DNA of 64,000 nt from Pseudomonas sp. PDM04 (GCF_014851765.1 NZ_JACVAI010000002.1:620001-684000), one strand, 5' to 3'; numbered from the stretch's first letter, positions 44,441-53,647 are shown. Program-made: numbers and translations. Notes: generated by a model not told the origin, from the letters alone.

Positions 44441-45424
44441 ATGAAAGCCATTGTCATGACCCAACCGGGTGGCTGCGAAGTCATCAAATACGTTGACCTT
44501 CCAACACCCGTACTAGGTGAGGGCCAGGCACTCGTTGCGGTGGCCGCAGCAGGCGTCAACTTCATGGACATCGGTGCCAGGCAGGGCACTCTCTGGCACG
44601 ACATGCCCTGCCCCAGGCTCCTCGGGGTGGAAGGCGCCGGCCGGGTACTCGCAGTGGGTGAAGGGGTCGAGGGCCTCTCGACCGGACAACGCGTCGCCTG
44701 GGTGTACGCCCCCGGCAGCTATGCCGAGCAGATCGTCATCAGCGCATCCGCTCTGGTGCCGGTGCCCGACGACATCGATGACCGCACCGCCGCTGCCGTA
44801 ATGATGCAAGGGCTGACGGCCAGCCACTTCGCGACCGACTTCTACCCTGTTCAACCCGGTGACATTGCGTTGGTTCACGCCGCGGCGGGCGGCCTGGGGC
44901 TGCTGCTGACGCAAATGATCAAGCTCAGGGGAGGACAGGTCATTGGGCGCGTCTCTTCCGCTGACAAGATCGCGGTTGCCAGGCAAGCGGGAGCGGACCA
45001 TGTGATCGTGGATTCGCAAGGGAACTTCGCTGAAGAGGTGCTGCGCCTTACCGACGGCGAAGGCGTCCATGTGGTCTATGACGGCTCCGGCCCGAAGACC
45101 TTTCAGGGTTCGCTCGATTCGCTGCGGATATCAGGCACGTTCTGCTGGTACGGCCCGGTACTGGGCGCGCCGGCACCGTTGGACATCATGAGCCTGCCCA
45201 AGAGTATCAAGATCGGTTACGCGGCCTTCATGCACCATGTTCGGACTCCGCAACTGCTGCGCTCCCGAGCAGCCAGACTCTTCGAGCTGATTTCGACCGG
45301 CAAACTCAATGTCCGGATCGGCGCAGAGTATCCCTTGGCGCAAGCGGCAAACGCTCACGCCGATATGGAAAGCAGAAACACGACAGGCAAATTGTTGTTG
45401 ATTCCGTCGCGGCTGGACGACTGA
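44441..45424 (+). CDS. Quinone-oxidoreductase-like MDR protein (QorA type)
   Basis: A 327-aa zeta-crystallin-type reductase: AAAGVNFMDIGARQGTLWHD, cofactor loop LVHAAAGGLGLLLTQMIKLR, HVVYDGSGPKTFQGSLDSLR. It reduces quinones or enals with NADPH in the cytosol. TetR-type operator at its promoter. It is one of four such reductases in this 10-kb region. Confidence 0.9.
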   Translation: MKAIVMTQPGGCEVIKYVDLPTPVLGEGQALVAVAAAGVNFMDIGARQGTLWHDMPCPRLLGVEGAGRVLAVGEGVEGLSTGQRVAWVYAPGSYAEQIVISASALVPVPDDIDDRTAAAVMMQGLTASHFATDFYPVQPGDIALVHAAAGGLGLLLTQMIKLRGGQVIGRVSSADKIAVARQAGADHVIVDSQGNFAEEVLRLTDGEGVHVVYDGSGPKTFQGSLDSLRISGTFCWYGPVLGAPAPLDIMSLPKSIKIGYAAFMHHVRTPQLLRSRAARLFELISTGKLNVRIGAEYPLAQAANAHADMESRNTTGKLLLIPSRLDD

Positions 45425-45584
45425 GTACGGGCTATCGAGGCATTTCCATTGGTAAACCACCCAGACGCCATCTCGGCCCCTCAAAATATTTGAACCGCTT
45501 CGGAACGCGCTCGCCTAAAGATCAGCGTGTGGATAATCCCACAGGCACTGTGTCAATACCGGCACACTCCGAGAGGTGGTCAAC

Positions 45585-45824
45585 GTGGCTAAAGACGAGA
45601 AGAAAAGCAAAGGCGAGTCTTCAAAAGCCAGCAAGGAATTGAAAGACAAAAAATCATCACCGACCAAGAAAGCAGCCGCGGCATCGGCTCTTTCCAAATC
45701 TTCCGAAAAGAAAGACAAGAAAAAAGATGCCGAACCCAAGAAGTCTGCAAAAAAAGCTGATAGCAAGCCAGAAAAGGCCAAGAAATCAGAAAAAGCAGAC
45801 AAGCCGGCGAAAAAGAAAAAGTGA
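45585..45824 (+). CDS. Lysine-rich, disordered small protein
   Basis: A 79-aa protein from GTG 45585, eight nt after GAGAGG. About 45% of residues are Lys, the rest mostly Ser, Ala, Glu and Asp, in histone-H1/AlgP-like style (SPTKKAAAASALSK, KSAKKADSKPEKAK), without a folded domain. The long minus-strand frame over it is a codon shadow. It probably binds nucleic acid or other polyanions; exact function unknown. Confidence 0.72.
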   Translation: MAKDEKKSKGESSKASKELKDKKSSPTKKAAAASALSKSSEKKDKKKDAEPKKSAKKADSKPEKAKKSEKADKPAKKKK

Positions 45825-45895
45825 CCTCTGCTGTCTGCCAGGGCTTTACGCCCTGGCAGCATCATGCGGTCGATGCAACAGATTGGCTGACTCGT

Positions 45896-47116
45896 TCAGC
45901 GGACGTTTCGAAGTCTGGTGTTTTTCCAAGGCCGCCATTTGGCTGCCTTGCCGAACGTGCACACGGCCACCGCCCCCAGCACCGTGGTCAGCACGGCCAG
46001 GAGCAGAATCACCCGTTGCGCCCCCAGCGGTGCGGCCAGCAGCGCCACCAGCAAGCCGGCCAGGGGTTGCGACAGGTTGTTGAGCAAGGTGATCACGCCA
46101 ACGGTCTTGCCAAAATCCCGGGGCGCGATCACCCGCTGGCGGATGCTGCGCATGTAGACGTTGAACATCTTGTCGAAGCCGACGATCAACAGGAAACCCG
46201 CCACATAAGCGCCCATGTTCGGGCTCAGCGCACAGATGAACGCGCCGGCGGCGATCATCGGATAGGCGACGCCACCCAGTACCCGCAGGGGCAGCACCAC
46301 CCGGGCGAGGAAGAACAAAATCATGATGGTGATCACCGCACCGGCGGCCTGCAGCCCGGCGTAGACGTCCTTGGAGGCGCTGAACTGACCGATCACCATC
46401 GCCGCCGAGGTGGCCAGGGTGACCCCGACGATCAGGTTGACGCCCACGGCCAGAATGATGATCTTTTTCAGTTCCGGTAGTTCACGAATATGCCCGAAGG
46501 CAATGCGCAGGGGCTGCAACCAGATGTCCCGATGCTGCTCGAACACCTCCAGGGTGATACGACTGAAGCGTTGCCACACCCGCATGGCCAGGTCCGCGAG
46601 CAGAAACAGCCCCGCGATCCACAGCACCACCCAATGCCAGGCCCAGACCTCCAGCAGGAGTGCCGCTGCCAGTGGCCCGAGGACCAACCCGGTCTGGTCG
46701 GCGATCTGTGAGTACGACAAGGTCCTGGTGTAGCTGTAGTGCTGGAAGATGTGCGGCATCAGCACTTCCCGGGCCATGATGCCCTGGGTGGTCAGCACCC
46801 CGCACAGCGCCGAGAGCGCCACCAGCCAGGCGATACCGCCGAAGAGAACGTACAGCGCCACCGCCAGCCCACAGAGAAGTGCCCGGTAAACCTGGCTGAT
46901 GTGCAGAATCCGGATGGGCGAGAACTTGTCGCACAAGGCTCCGCACACCGGAAATGCAAGAAAGCGCGGCAACGATTCGACGAAAAATGCCAGCCCGGCC
47001 CAGGACGCACTGCTGGTGGTCTGAAACACCACCAGCGGCACAATGAACAGCAGGATCTGATCGGCCAGCCTGGACAGAAACAGCGAAATGAAAAAAGCCA
47101 GGTAATCCTTGCGCAT
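45896..47116 (-). CDS. MFS exporter
   Basis: A 406-aa, twelve-helix MFS transporter. It begins MRKDYLAFFISLFLSRLADQ; the helix 2-3 loop is GALCDKFSPIRILHISQ and helix 4-5 carries SQIADQTGLVLGPLAAALL. The layout is that of MefA/EntS-type exporters of drugs or siderophores. ATG at 47116 with AGGAAGT. Substrate unknown; monocistronic, about 100 nt downstream of the TetR gene on the same strand. Confidence 0.85.
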   Translation of the reverse strand: MRKDYLAFFISLFLSRLADQILLFIVPLVVFQTTSSASWAGLAFFVESLPRFLAFPVCGALCDKFSPIRILHISQVYRALLCGLAVALYVLFGGIAWLVALSALCGVLTTQGIMAREVLMPHIFQHYSYTRTLSYSQIADQTGLVLGPLAAALLLEVWAWHWVVLWIAGLFLLADLAMRVWQRFSRITLEVFEQHRDIWLQPLRIAFGHIRELPELKKIIILAVGVNLIVGVTLATSAAMVIGQFSASKDVYAGLQAAGAVITIMILFFLARVVLPLRVLGGVAYPMIAAGAFICALSPNMGAYVAGFLLIVGFDKMFNVYMRSIRQRVIAPRDFGKTVGVITLLNNLSQPLAGLLVALLAAPLGAQRVILLLAVLTTVLGAVAVCTFGKAAKWRPWKNTRLRNVR

Positions 47117-47220
47117 GGTGACTTCCTGTCGATAAGCGGGTCGCGTCGAATGCAATCGGGCCAATTTCAGGAATGACGCACCCTGGCCATCAGGCGTTGC
47201 GAGACATCCCTGCGGCCCTT

Positions 47221-47808
47221 CTATGATTCAACCGGGGGCCGGGCAGGCAATGATGCCTTCATTCGAGCATGGCAGACCTCAAGTATTTCATCGGCCAGCG
47301 CAGAATCATCCGGACACGCCCGCGACAACATGATCGCACCGACAGCCTGGGCCAGTATTTCCATCATCTTCTTTCTACCCTCTCCCGGCGGCGCATCGGG
47401 TCCCGACGGGTACTTGTCCCCCAGTGTTTGCAACGTGCGCTCTATGCCTTCGGCGAACGTCGCCTTCAGGTGATCGGACTGGCGCGCCGCGTCGCCGCAC
47501 AAGGCCGCCATCGTGCAGCCGCTGCCACGGCCGTCGCGGTGTTCCCTCGACACGTAGGCGTCGATGAACGCCTGGACATCAATCGCTTCGGCACCGGCCA
47601 GCGACCGGGAAAGGCTGCCGGCACACGCCTCGACCATCAGGTCAGCCTTCGAACCGAAGTGCTTGTAGAAACCTCCATGGGTGAATCCCGCAGCCGCCAT
47701 AAGATCCGCCACGCCTATGCCGTCAAAACCTTGCTCACGAAACACCGTTGAGGCCGTTTCGACGATGTGTTCCCGATTGGCCTGGGCCTGAGCTTTGCTA
47801 ACTCTCAC
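47221..47808 (-). CDS. TetR-family transcriptional regulator
   Basis: A 195-aa regulator from GTG 47808 (eight nt after GAGG): MRVSKAQAQANREHIVETAS, FREQGFDGIGVADLMAAAGF, THGGFYKHFGSKADLMVEAC. The ligand domain has Cys in GSGCTMAALCGDAARQ. It resembles repressors of SDR/oxidoreductase genes; the SDR at 48016 is divergent, with about 200 nt between. Confidence 0.88.
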   Translation of the reverse strand: MRVSKAQAQANREHIVETASTVFREQGFDGIGVADLMAAAGFTHGGFYKHFGSKADLMVEACAGSLSRSLAGAEAIDVQAFIDAYVSREHRDGRGSGCTMAALCGDAARQSDHLKATFAEGIERTLQTLGDKYPSGPDAPPGEGRKKMMEILAQAVGAIMLSRACPDDSALADEILEVCHARMKASLPARPPVES

Positions 47809-48015
47809 GTGCATCACCTCGTGTGTGCTCAAAATCCTGGGTCAATGATACATAGATGTCGATCATAATCATATTCGTTGACAGTTTAGATTTCGATCAT
47901 CATCCTAATGACAAGCGGCCTGACTCCCAACACCGCTTCTCAACCGGTATGGCCGATCAAGCGCCGCGTTTTCGCGCTCAACCCCTATCACTGTTCCCGA
48001 GCAAGAGATAACCCC

Positions 48016-48804
48016 ATGAACAACCGTCCTACCGTTCTCATCACTGGCGCTTCCACCGGCATCGGCGCGGTATATGCCGAGCGTTTCGCCCAACGCGGGC
48101 ACGATCTGGTCCTGGTGGCGCGCGACCATGTTCGCCTGCAGACACTGGCCACGAAGTTGCGTAGCGAACACAGCGTCGCTATCGATGTGCTTCAAGCGGA
48201 CTTGACCCAACTCAGCGATCTGGTGAAGGTCGAAGCGCGCCTGCGTGACGACGCCAGCATCGGCATCCTGGTCAATAACGCGGGCGCCGCGCAGTCGGGC
48301 ACGTTCATCGAACAAAGCACTGACAGCGTCGCGCACCTGGTCGCCCTCAACACGACGGCGCTGGTCCGCCTGGCCAGTGCTGTCGCACCACGCCTGGCCA
48401 AAGCGGGCAACGGCGCCATTATCAACATCGGCTCGGTCGTCGGCCTGGCGCCGGAGTTCGGCATGTCGGTCTACGGCGCGACCAAGGCGTTCGTGCTGTT
48501 CCTTTCCCAAGGCCTCAGCCTGGAGCTTTCACCCCAGGGCGTTTATGTGCAGGCCGTGCTGCCCGCAGCCACCCGCACGGAAATCTGGGACCGTGCCGGT
48601 ATCGACATCAATACCCTGAACGAGATCATGGAAGTGGGGGATCTGGTCAATGCCGCCCTGGTGGGCTTCGACCGTCGCGAGCCGGTGACCATTCCGCCCC
48701 TGCAGGAAGCCGAACGCTGGGACGTTCTGCAAACCGCGCGTCAGGGCCTGCTGTCGCAGCTCAAGCAGTCCGTTGTTGCACAACGCTACCAAACCAAGTC
48801 GTGA
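48016..48804 (+). CDS. Short-chain dehydrogenase/reductase
   Basis: A 262-aa SDR: VLITGASTGIGAVYAERFAQ, NNAGAAQSGTF, NIGSVVGLAPEFGMSVYGAT with the Tyr-x-x-x-Lys pair (YGATK). It uses NAD(P)(H) on an unknown alcohol/ketone. ATG at 48016. Divergent from the TetR gene. Confidence 0.88.
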   Translation: MNNRPTVLITGASTGIGAVYAERFAQRGHDLVLVARDHVRLQTLATKLRSEHSVAIDVLQADLTQLSDLVKVEARLRDDASIGILVNNAGAAQSGTFIEQSTDSVAHLVALNTTALVRLASAVAPRLAKAGNGAIINIGSVVGLAPEFGMSVYGATKAFVLFLSQGLSLELSPQGVYVQAVLPAATRTEIWDRAGIDINTLNEIMEVGDLVNAALVGFDRREPVTIPPLQEAERWDVLQTARQGLLSQLKQSVVAQRYQTKS

Positions 48805-48890
48805 CGCTTTCACTCTGCGCGCAGTAACGATGCCGACGCGGAGGTTGACGCCAAGGCGCAGGCGTTTCTCGACGCTTGGCAGCCTTGGCG

Positions 48891-48915
48891 CCCCGACAGC
48901 ACTAAGCTGTCGGGG
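48891..48915 (+). repeat. Perfect hairpin CCCCGACAGC/GCTGTCGGGG
   Basis: Ten-base-pair stem with a five-base loop, 87 nt after the SDR stop and 45 nt before the next start. There is no T-tract, so attenuation or mRNA protection is as likely as termination. Confidence 0.5.
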
Positions 48916-48960
48916 CCCTGCCCCGGTTTCTTCATTCCCACTGACTCGAGCACCCGAACC

Positions 48961-49959
48961 ATGAAGGCATTTTTTATCGACCACTACGGCAAGCAGAACG
49001 GGACGATTGGCGAAGTGCCTGACCCGGCGGTCGGTGCCCATGACGTCCTGGTCCAGGTGCACGCCACCAGCGTGAACCCATTGGATTCGAAGATCAGAAC
49101 GGGTGAGTTCAAACTGATCCTGCCCTACTCCTTTCCCTTGGTTCTGGGCAATGACCTGGCGGGCGTCGTGGTGCGCACGGGCTCGGCGGTGAAACGATTC
49201 AAGCCCGGCGACGAAGTCTATGCGCGCCCTCCCGAGGACCGTATCGGGACCTTTGCCGAACTGATCGCCGTGAACGAAAACGCACTCGCGCTCAAACCCA
49301 CCCATCTGGACATGGCCGAAGCCGCCTGCATCCCTTTGGCCGCCCTGACGGCCTGGCAAGTGCTGGTTGAGACCGCTCGGCTGAAAAAAGGCCAGAAGGT
49401 GTTGATTCACGCCGGCTCCGGCGGCGTCGGGACGCTGGCTGTCCAGCTTGCCAAACATCTCGGCGCCTATGTGGCGACCACCACCAGCACGGCGAATGTC
49501 CAGTGGATGAAAACACTCGGCGCGGATGTGGTCATCGATTACACACAGCAGCATTTCGAGCGAGAACTGCACGATTATGACGTGGTGTTGAACAGCCTCG
49601 GCAACGATGTCCTGGAGAAGTCGATCGAGGTGCTCAAGCCTGGCGGCCAGCTCATTTCCATTTCCGGCCCGCCGACCGCGCAATTCGCCCAGGAACAGGG
49701 CTTGCCCTGGTGGCTGCGAGCCGTCATGCGCCTGCTCAGCCGCCGGATTCGAAGCAAGGCACGCAAGCGCGGTGTGCGCTACACCTTTTTGTTCATGCGC
49801 GCCAATGGCGCACAGTTGCAGGAAATCACCGCGCTCATCGACGCAGGCGCCATCAAACCGGTCATCGACCGTACCTTCCCGTTTGAATCGACAGCCGATG
49901 CGTTGAGGTATGTCGAGCAGGGCAGATCAAAAGGCAAAGTGTCCATCACAATCAAGTAA
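48961..49959 (+). CDS. NADP-dependent MDR-family oxidoreductase
   Basis: A 332-aa zinc-less medium-chain reductase: DVLVQVHATSVNPLDSKIRT, LVLGNDLAGVVVRTGSAVKR, cofactor loop VLIHAGSGGVGTLAVQLAKH, DYDVVLNSLGNDVLEKSIEV. Likely reduces quinones or enones. Co-directional with the upstream SDR (156 nt). Confidence 0.88.
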   Translation: MKAFFIDHYGKQNGTIGEVPDPAVGAHDVLVQVHATSVNPLDSKIRTGEFKLILPYSFPLVLGNDLAGVVVRTGSAVKRFKPGDEVYARPPEDRIGTFAELIAVNENALALKPTHLDMAEAACIPLAALTAWQVLVETARLKKGQKVLIHAGSGGVGTLAVQLAKHLGAYVATTTSTANVQWMKTLGADVVIDYTQQHFERELHDYDVVLNSLGNDVLEKSIEVLKPGGQLISISGPPTAQFAQEQGLPWWLRAVMRLLSRRIRSKARKRGVRYTFLFMRANGAQLQEITALIDAGAIKPVIDRTFPFESTADALRYVEQGRSKGKVSITIK

Positions 49960-49971
49960 GCGCCCGTGAAC

Positions 49972-50139
49972 ATGTCAGTCGATAACGTAAATGCGGCCGA
50001 TCGACAGACGCCGGCACCTGAACCGCAAGAGCGCCCGGTCAACGTGCAGACACAGAAGCAGATGCAATCGGAAGTCTCGCCCCTGACGCCTCATGCCACT
50101 GCGATGCAATGCAGACTCGGGATAGTTGAACATTTATGA
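49972..50139 (+). CDS. Possible small protein, 55 aa
   Basis: An open frame from ATG 49972 (MSVDNVNAADRQTPAPEPQE, ... SPLTPHATAMQCRLGIVEHL) lies 10 nt after the oxidoreductase stop. Composition is polar and protein-like, but the Shine-Dalgarno is weak and no family is recognised. It may be non-coding; the 333-nt region 49960-50292 holds nothing else recognised. Confidence 0.3.
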   Translation: MSVDNVNAADRQTPAPEPQERPVNVQTQKQMQSEVSPLTPHATAMQCRLGIVEHL

Positions 50140-50292
50140 ACGGCGCCGTGTCTCACATGGATGAACGCTCGGACAGCGTTTAAAAAACGGTTCAGGCGTC
50201 ATGATCTCTCTCGGTATCACCTTCCGGCAGACCTCTCTGAATTCCAGGTTTTTGGGACGCCCCACGGGCATGGCTCAGGCCAAGAGGCACCG

Positions 50293-50517
50293 ATGCTCCT
50301 CTCGACTTACATGATCCATTACGTTTTCGACGGGGCTGGCAAGCACTTGTGTGTAACGGCCACGCGACTCGATGACGGCGATGCGATTCGCCTGGCAATG
50401 CAGCATGCCGCTGATGGCCCAGACAACTACATTGCCCTGGGCACCCATCGGCAACTGGCTGAACGGAGCGCCGAAAAGGTAGGCGTAACGAAAGTGCGCT
50501 GGAATCTGGCGGTCTGA
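50293..50517 (+). CDS. DUF6555-like small pseudomonad protein
   Basis: A 74-aa protein (STYMIHYVFDGAGKHLCVTA, TRLDDGDAIRLAMQHAADGP, ... KVGVTKVRWNLAV). The beta-hairpin start, LDDxxAxRLAxxHA helix and final VxWN strand resemble DUF6555 family proteins of Pseudomonas. I chose the ATG at 50293, where the homology-like part begins; an ATG at 50311 is also possible. Function unknown. Confidence 0.6.
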   Translation: MLLSTYMIHYVFDGAGKHLCVTATRLDDGDAIRLAMQHAADGPDNYIALGTHRQLAERSAEKVGVTKVRWNLAV

Positions 50518-50518
50518 C

Positions 50519-50546
50519 GACACCCGGCACCCGGCACCCGGCACCC
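50519..50546. repeat. Short tandem repeat of CGGCACC
   Basis: The unit CGGCACC is repeated three to four times (50521-50545) just after the DUF6555-like stop codon. Slipped-strand variation is possible. No gene lies over it. Confidence 0.6.
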
Positions 50547-50655
50547 AGAGTCGTCTGCAACATCGTGACCCTGCGCGCCTCGGTCAGCCATCGGCCTTGA
50601 CTCTCCTGTCAGGGGGCAGGCTCGATCCCGCACAACCACTCCCCCATCGATTGCG

Positions 50656-51612
50656 TCAGGCGATCACTTTCGCATACACCGTCCGGTCCACATTCCCGCC
50701 GGAGAGGATCACCCCGACCTTTTTCCCCGCCATCGCTTCACGCTCCTGCATCAGCGCGGCCAGCGCCGCCGCGCCGGCGCCTTCGGCGAGGTTGTGGGTG
50801 TCGGTGTAATACACGCGCATGGCCTCGGCAATCTGGTCATCGTCGACAGACACAATGCGCGACGCGGCGGCGCCGTAGATATCGAACGCCTCGGGAATCG
50901 GTTTGCGCACGGCGAGGCCGTCGGCGAAGGTATTGGCCGCGGCGGTTTCACACAGGGTGCCGGACTCGAACGACAACTTGGCCGCCGCCGCTTCGGTGGA
51001 CACCACGCCCACCACTCGGGTGTCCAGGCCCAATGCATCGCGGGCGGCGAGCACCGCGCAGATCCCCGAGCCGCAGCCAATCGGCACGTAGACGGTGTCC
51101 AGGTCCGGCACCGCGGTGAACAGCTCCAGCGCGTAGGTGGCCACGCCCTTGACCAGCTCGCGGTGGAACGGCGGCACCAGGTACAGGCCATGCGCCTGCG
51201 CCAGGCGTGCGGCCTCTTCGCGGGCTTCGTCGAAATCACGGCCGAACTCGACGACCTCACCGCCGAAACCGCGCATGGCATTGTTCTTTTCCACCGAATT
51301 GCCCTGGGGCACGACGATCAAGGCGCGCAAACCCGCCGCGCTGGCGGCCAGCGCCAGGCTCTGGCCATGGTTGCCACGGGTCGCGGACACGATGCCCTGC
51401 ACCTGCGGATGCGCGCGCTGGAGCCAGTGCATGAAGGTAATGCCGCCGCGCACCTTGAAGGCGCCGGTCGGGGTGTGGTTTTCATGCTTGACCCACACCG
51501 TGCAGCCCAGGCGCTCGGCCAGCAACGGCCAGGCGTACTGGGCAGTGGCAGGCATGACCTGGTAGACGTGGCGAGCCGCCTGTTCGATATCGTCGCGTGT
51601 CAGTGTGGACAT
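50656..51612 (-). CDS. Threonine-dehydratase-like PLP enzyme
   Basis: A 318-aa fold-type II PLP enzyme: Lys53 in HENHTPTGAFKVRGG forms the Schiff base, VSATRGNHGQSLALAASAAG binds substrate and CGSGIC binds the phosphate. No ACT regulatory domain, so it is a catabolic (TdcB-like) threonine/serine or hydroxy-amino-acid dehydratase. ATG at 51612. Divergent from an AraC regulator 97 nt away. Confidence 0.87.
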   Translation of the reverse strand: MSTLTRDDIEQAARHVYQVMPATAQYAWPLLAERLGCTVWVKHENHTPTGAFKVRGGITFMHWLQRAHPQVQGIVSATRGNHGQSLALAASAAGLRALIVVPQGNSVEKNNAMRGFGGEVVEFGRDFDEAREEAARLAQAHGLYLVPPFHRELVKGVATYALELFTAVPDLDTVYVPIGCGSGICAVLAARDALGLDTRVVGVVSTEAAAAKLSFESGTLCETAAANTFADGLAVRKPIPEAFDIYGAAASRIVSVDDDQIAEAMRVYYTDTHNLAEGAGAAALAALMQEREAMAGKKVGVILSGGNVDRTVYAKVIA

Positions 51613-51708
51613 GAGCAGCCTCCGAAGGATTTCGCTCAGTCTAGGCGGGCGCGCCATTCGCCGGCTTTCAAAAAACTGACCTGACTTTTGTCCCCGCTCT
51701 TCACTACT

Positions 51709-52524
51709 ATGCGGTACATGAACCCGCCAAAACGTCCATCGCCCGTCACCGAACCGGTCCGCCGTATCGAGGCAGGCCCGTGGGCGATTGAGTTGTTGCC
51801 AGGCTCGGCCTATGCGGCGCGGTACGTCGCGAGCCAGTCGGCAATTGGCTTTGCCTTCGACAGCCAGCGAGGCGTGCATGCCATCGGCAGCGATCGCGTG
51901 CAGCCCTTCGTGGCCACGCCCAACAGCCTGGCGTTCGTGCCGGCCGGTTGTGACGTGCTGTCCGAGTCCCCCCGTGGCGGCGAATACCTGCGGGTCGTGC
52001 ACGCCGGGGGCCTGGCCTGCATTGGCGACCATGCCTTCAACAATCGCATTGACCCGCAGGCCATCACCCTCGCGCTGCGCATGCGCAGTGCGTTGTTGCG
52101 CGCCTCGGTGGATGACGATTGGGAAGATTGGGCACTCGCACTGGCGGACCGGGCTCAAGGACAGGAAACGTCGGTAGCACCGCTACGCGGCTCCATCACC
52201 GCCAGCCGGCTGCGCCTGCTCGACGAATTCATTGACGCCGGCCTGGGCGGCCCGCTGAGCGTGCAGGCAATGGCGCAGTTGCTGGAGCTGTCGGAAGGCT
52301 TTTTCATCCGCGCCTTCAAGCGCGCAATGGGCAAAAGCCCGCACAGCTACCTGATCGACCGGCGCCTGGCCACCGCCCGTGCCCGCCTGCTCGACTCAAG
52401 CGCCAGCCTGGCCGACATCGCCCTCGCCTGCGGCTTCAACTCCCAGGCGCACATGGCCACAGTGTTCAGGCAGCGCCTGGGCGTCAGTCCGGTGCAATTG
52501 CGCCAGGCGTCGAGAATCAGATAG
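51709..52524 (+). CDS. AraC-family transcriptional regulator
   Basis: A 271-aa AraC protein: C-terminal HTHs SVQAMAQLLELSEGFFIRAF and SLADIALACGFNSQAHMATV, ending FRQRLGVSPVQLRQASR. N-terminal ligand domain without clear cupin motif. ATGs at 51709 and 51718 lack a Shine-Dalgarno. Divergent from the dehydratase, which is the likely target. Its stop overlaps the map stop region (convergent). Confidence 0.85.
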   Translation: MRYMNPPKRPSPVTEPVRRIEAGPWAIELLPGSAYAARYVASQSAIGFAFDSQRGVHAIGSDRVQPFVATPNSLAFVPAGCDVLSESPRGGEYLRVVHAGGLACIGDHAFNNRIDPQAITLALRMRSALLRASVDDDWEDWALALADRAQGQETSVAPLRGSITASRLRLLDEFIDAGLGGPLSVQAMAQLLELSEGFFIRAFKRAMGKSPHSYLIDRRLATARARLLDSSASLADIALACGFNSQAHMATVFRQRLGVSPVQLRQASRIR

Positions 52525-53305
52525 CCGCAAACCCCTCGACGCGGTCAGGCCAGGGCGACAGCACCTGAAAACCTTCATCGGTCACCGCGACCATGTGTTC
52601 CCACTGGGCCGACAGCGAATTGTCCCGGGTGACCACGGTCCAGCCGTCGGCCAGGCTGCGCACATGGCGCTTGCCGGCGTTGAGCATCGGTTCGATGGTG
52701 AAGATCATCCCGGTTTTCAACTTCAGGCCCTGACCCGGATAGCCGTAATGCAGGATCTGCGGCTCATCGTGATAGACCTTGCCGATCCCGTGGCCGCAGT
52801 ACTCGCGCACCACACTGAAGCCGGCGTTTTCGGCATGCGCCTGAATGGCATGACCGATGTCGCCGAGCGTGGCACCGGGGCGCACCACACGAATGCCGGC
52901 GCACAGCGCATCATAGGTAGTCTTGACCAGACGGCGTGCCTCAGGCTCAGGTTCGCCAACGAAATACATGCGGCTGGTGTCGCCATACCAACCGTCCTTT
53001 TTCACCGCGATGTCGATGTTGACGATGTCGCCATCCTTCAGCTCGGTGGCCGATGGCAGGCCATGGCAGACCACCTGGTTGACGGAGGTGAGGATGGTTT
53101 TCGGGTAGCCGAGATAACCGACATTGCCGGGAATGGCCTTCTGCACGTTGACGATGTAGTCGTGGCACAGGCGATCGAGTTCGTCGGTGGTGACCCCGGC
53201 TTTCACATGGGGTGCAATCATCGCCAGCACTTCGGCCGCGAGCATGCCCGCCGTGCGTGAACTGGCGATTTCAGCCGGGGTGTTGATGCGCACATTCGCC
53301 CTCAT
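52517..53305 (-). CDS. map: Type I methionyl aminopeptidase, second-type copy
   Basis: A 262-aa type Ia Map with the five metal ligands Asp98, Asp109, His172, Glu205 and Glu236 (IDIAVKKDGWYGDT, YCGHGIGKVYHDEP, IFTIEPMLNAGK, AQWEHMVAVTDEG). It removes the initiator Met from nascent proteins. The housekeeping map of Pseudomonas lies beside rpsB; this one, coupled to a ParD-like gene by ATGA overlap, is an accessory copy. Confidence 0.9.
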   Translation of the reverse strand: MRANVRINTPAEIASSRTAGMLAAEVLAMIAPHVKAGVTTDELDRLCHDYIVNVQKAIPGNVGYLGYPKTILTSVNQVVCHGLPSATELKDGDIVNIDIAVKKDGWYGDTSRMYFVGEPEPEARRLVKTTYDALCAGIRVVRPGATLGDIGHAIQAHAENAGFSVVREYCGHGIGKVYHDEPQILHYGYPGQGLKLKTGMIFTIEPMLNAGKRHVRSLADGWTVVTRDNSLSAQWEHMVAVTDEGFQVLSPWPDRVEGFAAI

Positions 53306-53568
53306 TGGCGGGCTCCCCCGGCGGTCTTGACCTCAGGGTCCGGCGCACTCTCAGCCAAGCCGCATAGCTGCTTCAGCGCCAGGCCGCCCTCCAGCTCTGC
53401 ACGCACCAGCAAGCGACAAATGTCGGCGTGGTCGAGGTTGGGGTGCAGTTCGGCGAGCATGCCGATGCGCATCCAGTGCTCGGCCTGGGCGTTGATCGAG
53501 CGACTCAGCGCGTTGCTGGCAACGCGCAGGTGCTCATGCAGTGCTTCGGAGATTTTGACGATACCCAT
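53302..53568 (-). CDS. ParD-like antitoxin-type protein
   Basis: An 88-aa protein with a ribbon-helix-helix-like N-terminus (GIVKISEALHEHLRVASNAL, SRSINAQAEHWMRIGMLAEL), matching the ParD_like family. The ATG at 53568 begins the conserved part. Its TGA overlaps the map ATG (ATGA). No ParE-type toxin is next to it; Map takes that place. A palindrome at 53579-53602 covers its promoter, so it is probably autoregulated as antitoxins are. Confidence 0.78.
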   Translation of the reverse strand: MGIVKISEALHEHLRVASNALSRSINAQAEHWMRIGMLAELHPNLDHADICRLLVRAELEGGLALKQLCGLAESAPDPEVKTAGGARQ

Positions 53569-53578
53569 CGGCTTCACT

Positions 53579-53602
53579 ATATGAAATGTATATGTTTCAT
53601 AT
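53579..53602. promoter_or_regulatory. Operator palindrome of the ParD-like/map unit
   Basis: ATATGAAA (53579-53586) and TTTCATAT (53595-53602) form a perfect 8-bp inverted repeat around TGTATATG, 11-34 nt upstream of the ParD-like start. AT-rich site in a GC-rich region. Confidence 0.7.
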
Positions 53603-53647
53603 CTTATGTGAACCCAGCGGAAATTCAAACCCTGGCGACGCAACACC

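Noticed and set aside
45515..45865. Phe/Leu/Ser-rich frame antisense to the lysine-rich gene
   Set aside because: Exact reverse complement of AAG/AAA codons; a codon shadow.
52517..53568. Classical ParDE toxin-antitoxin system
   Set aside because: No ParE/RelE-type toxin is present; the partner gene is a complete methionyl aminopeptidase.
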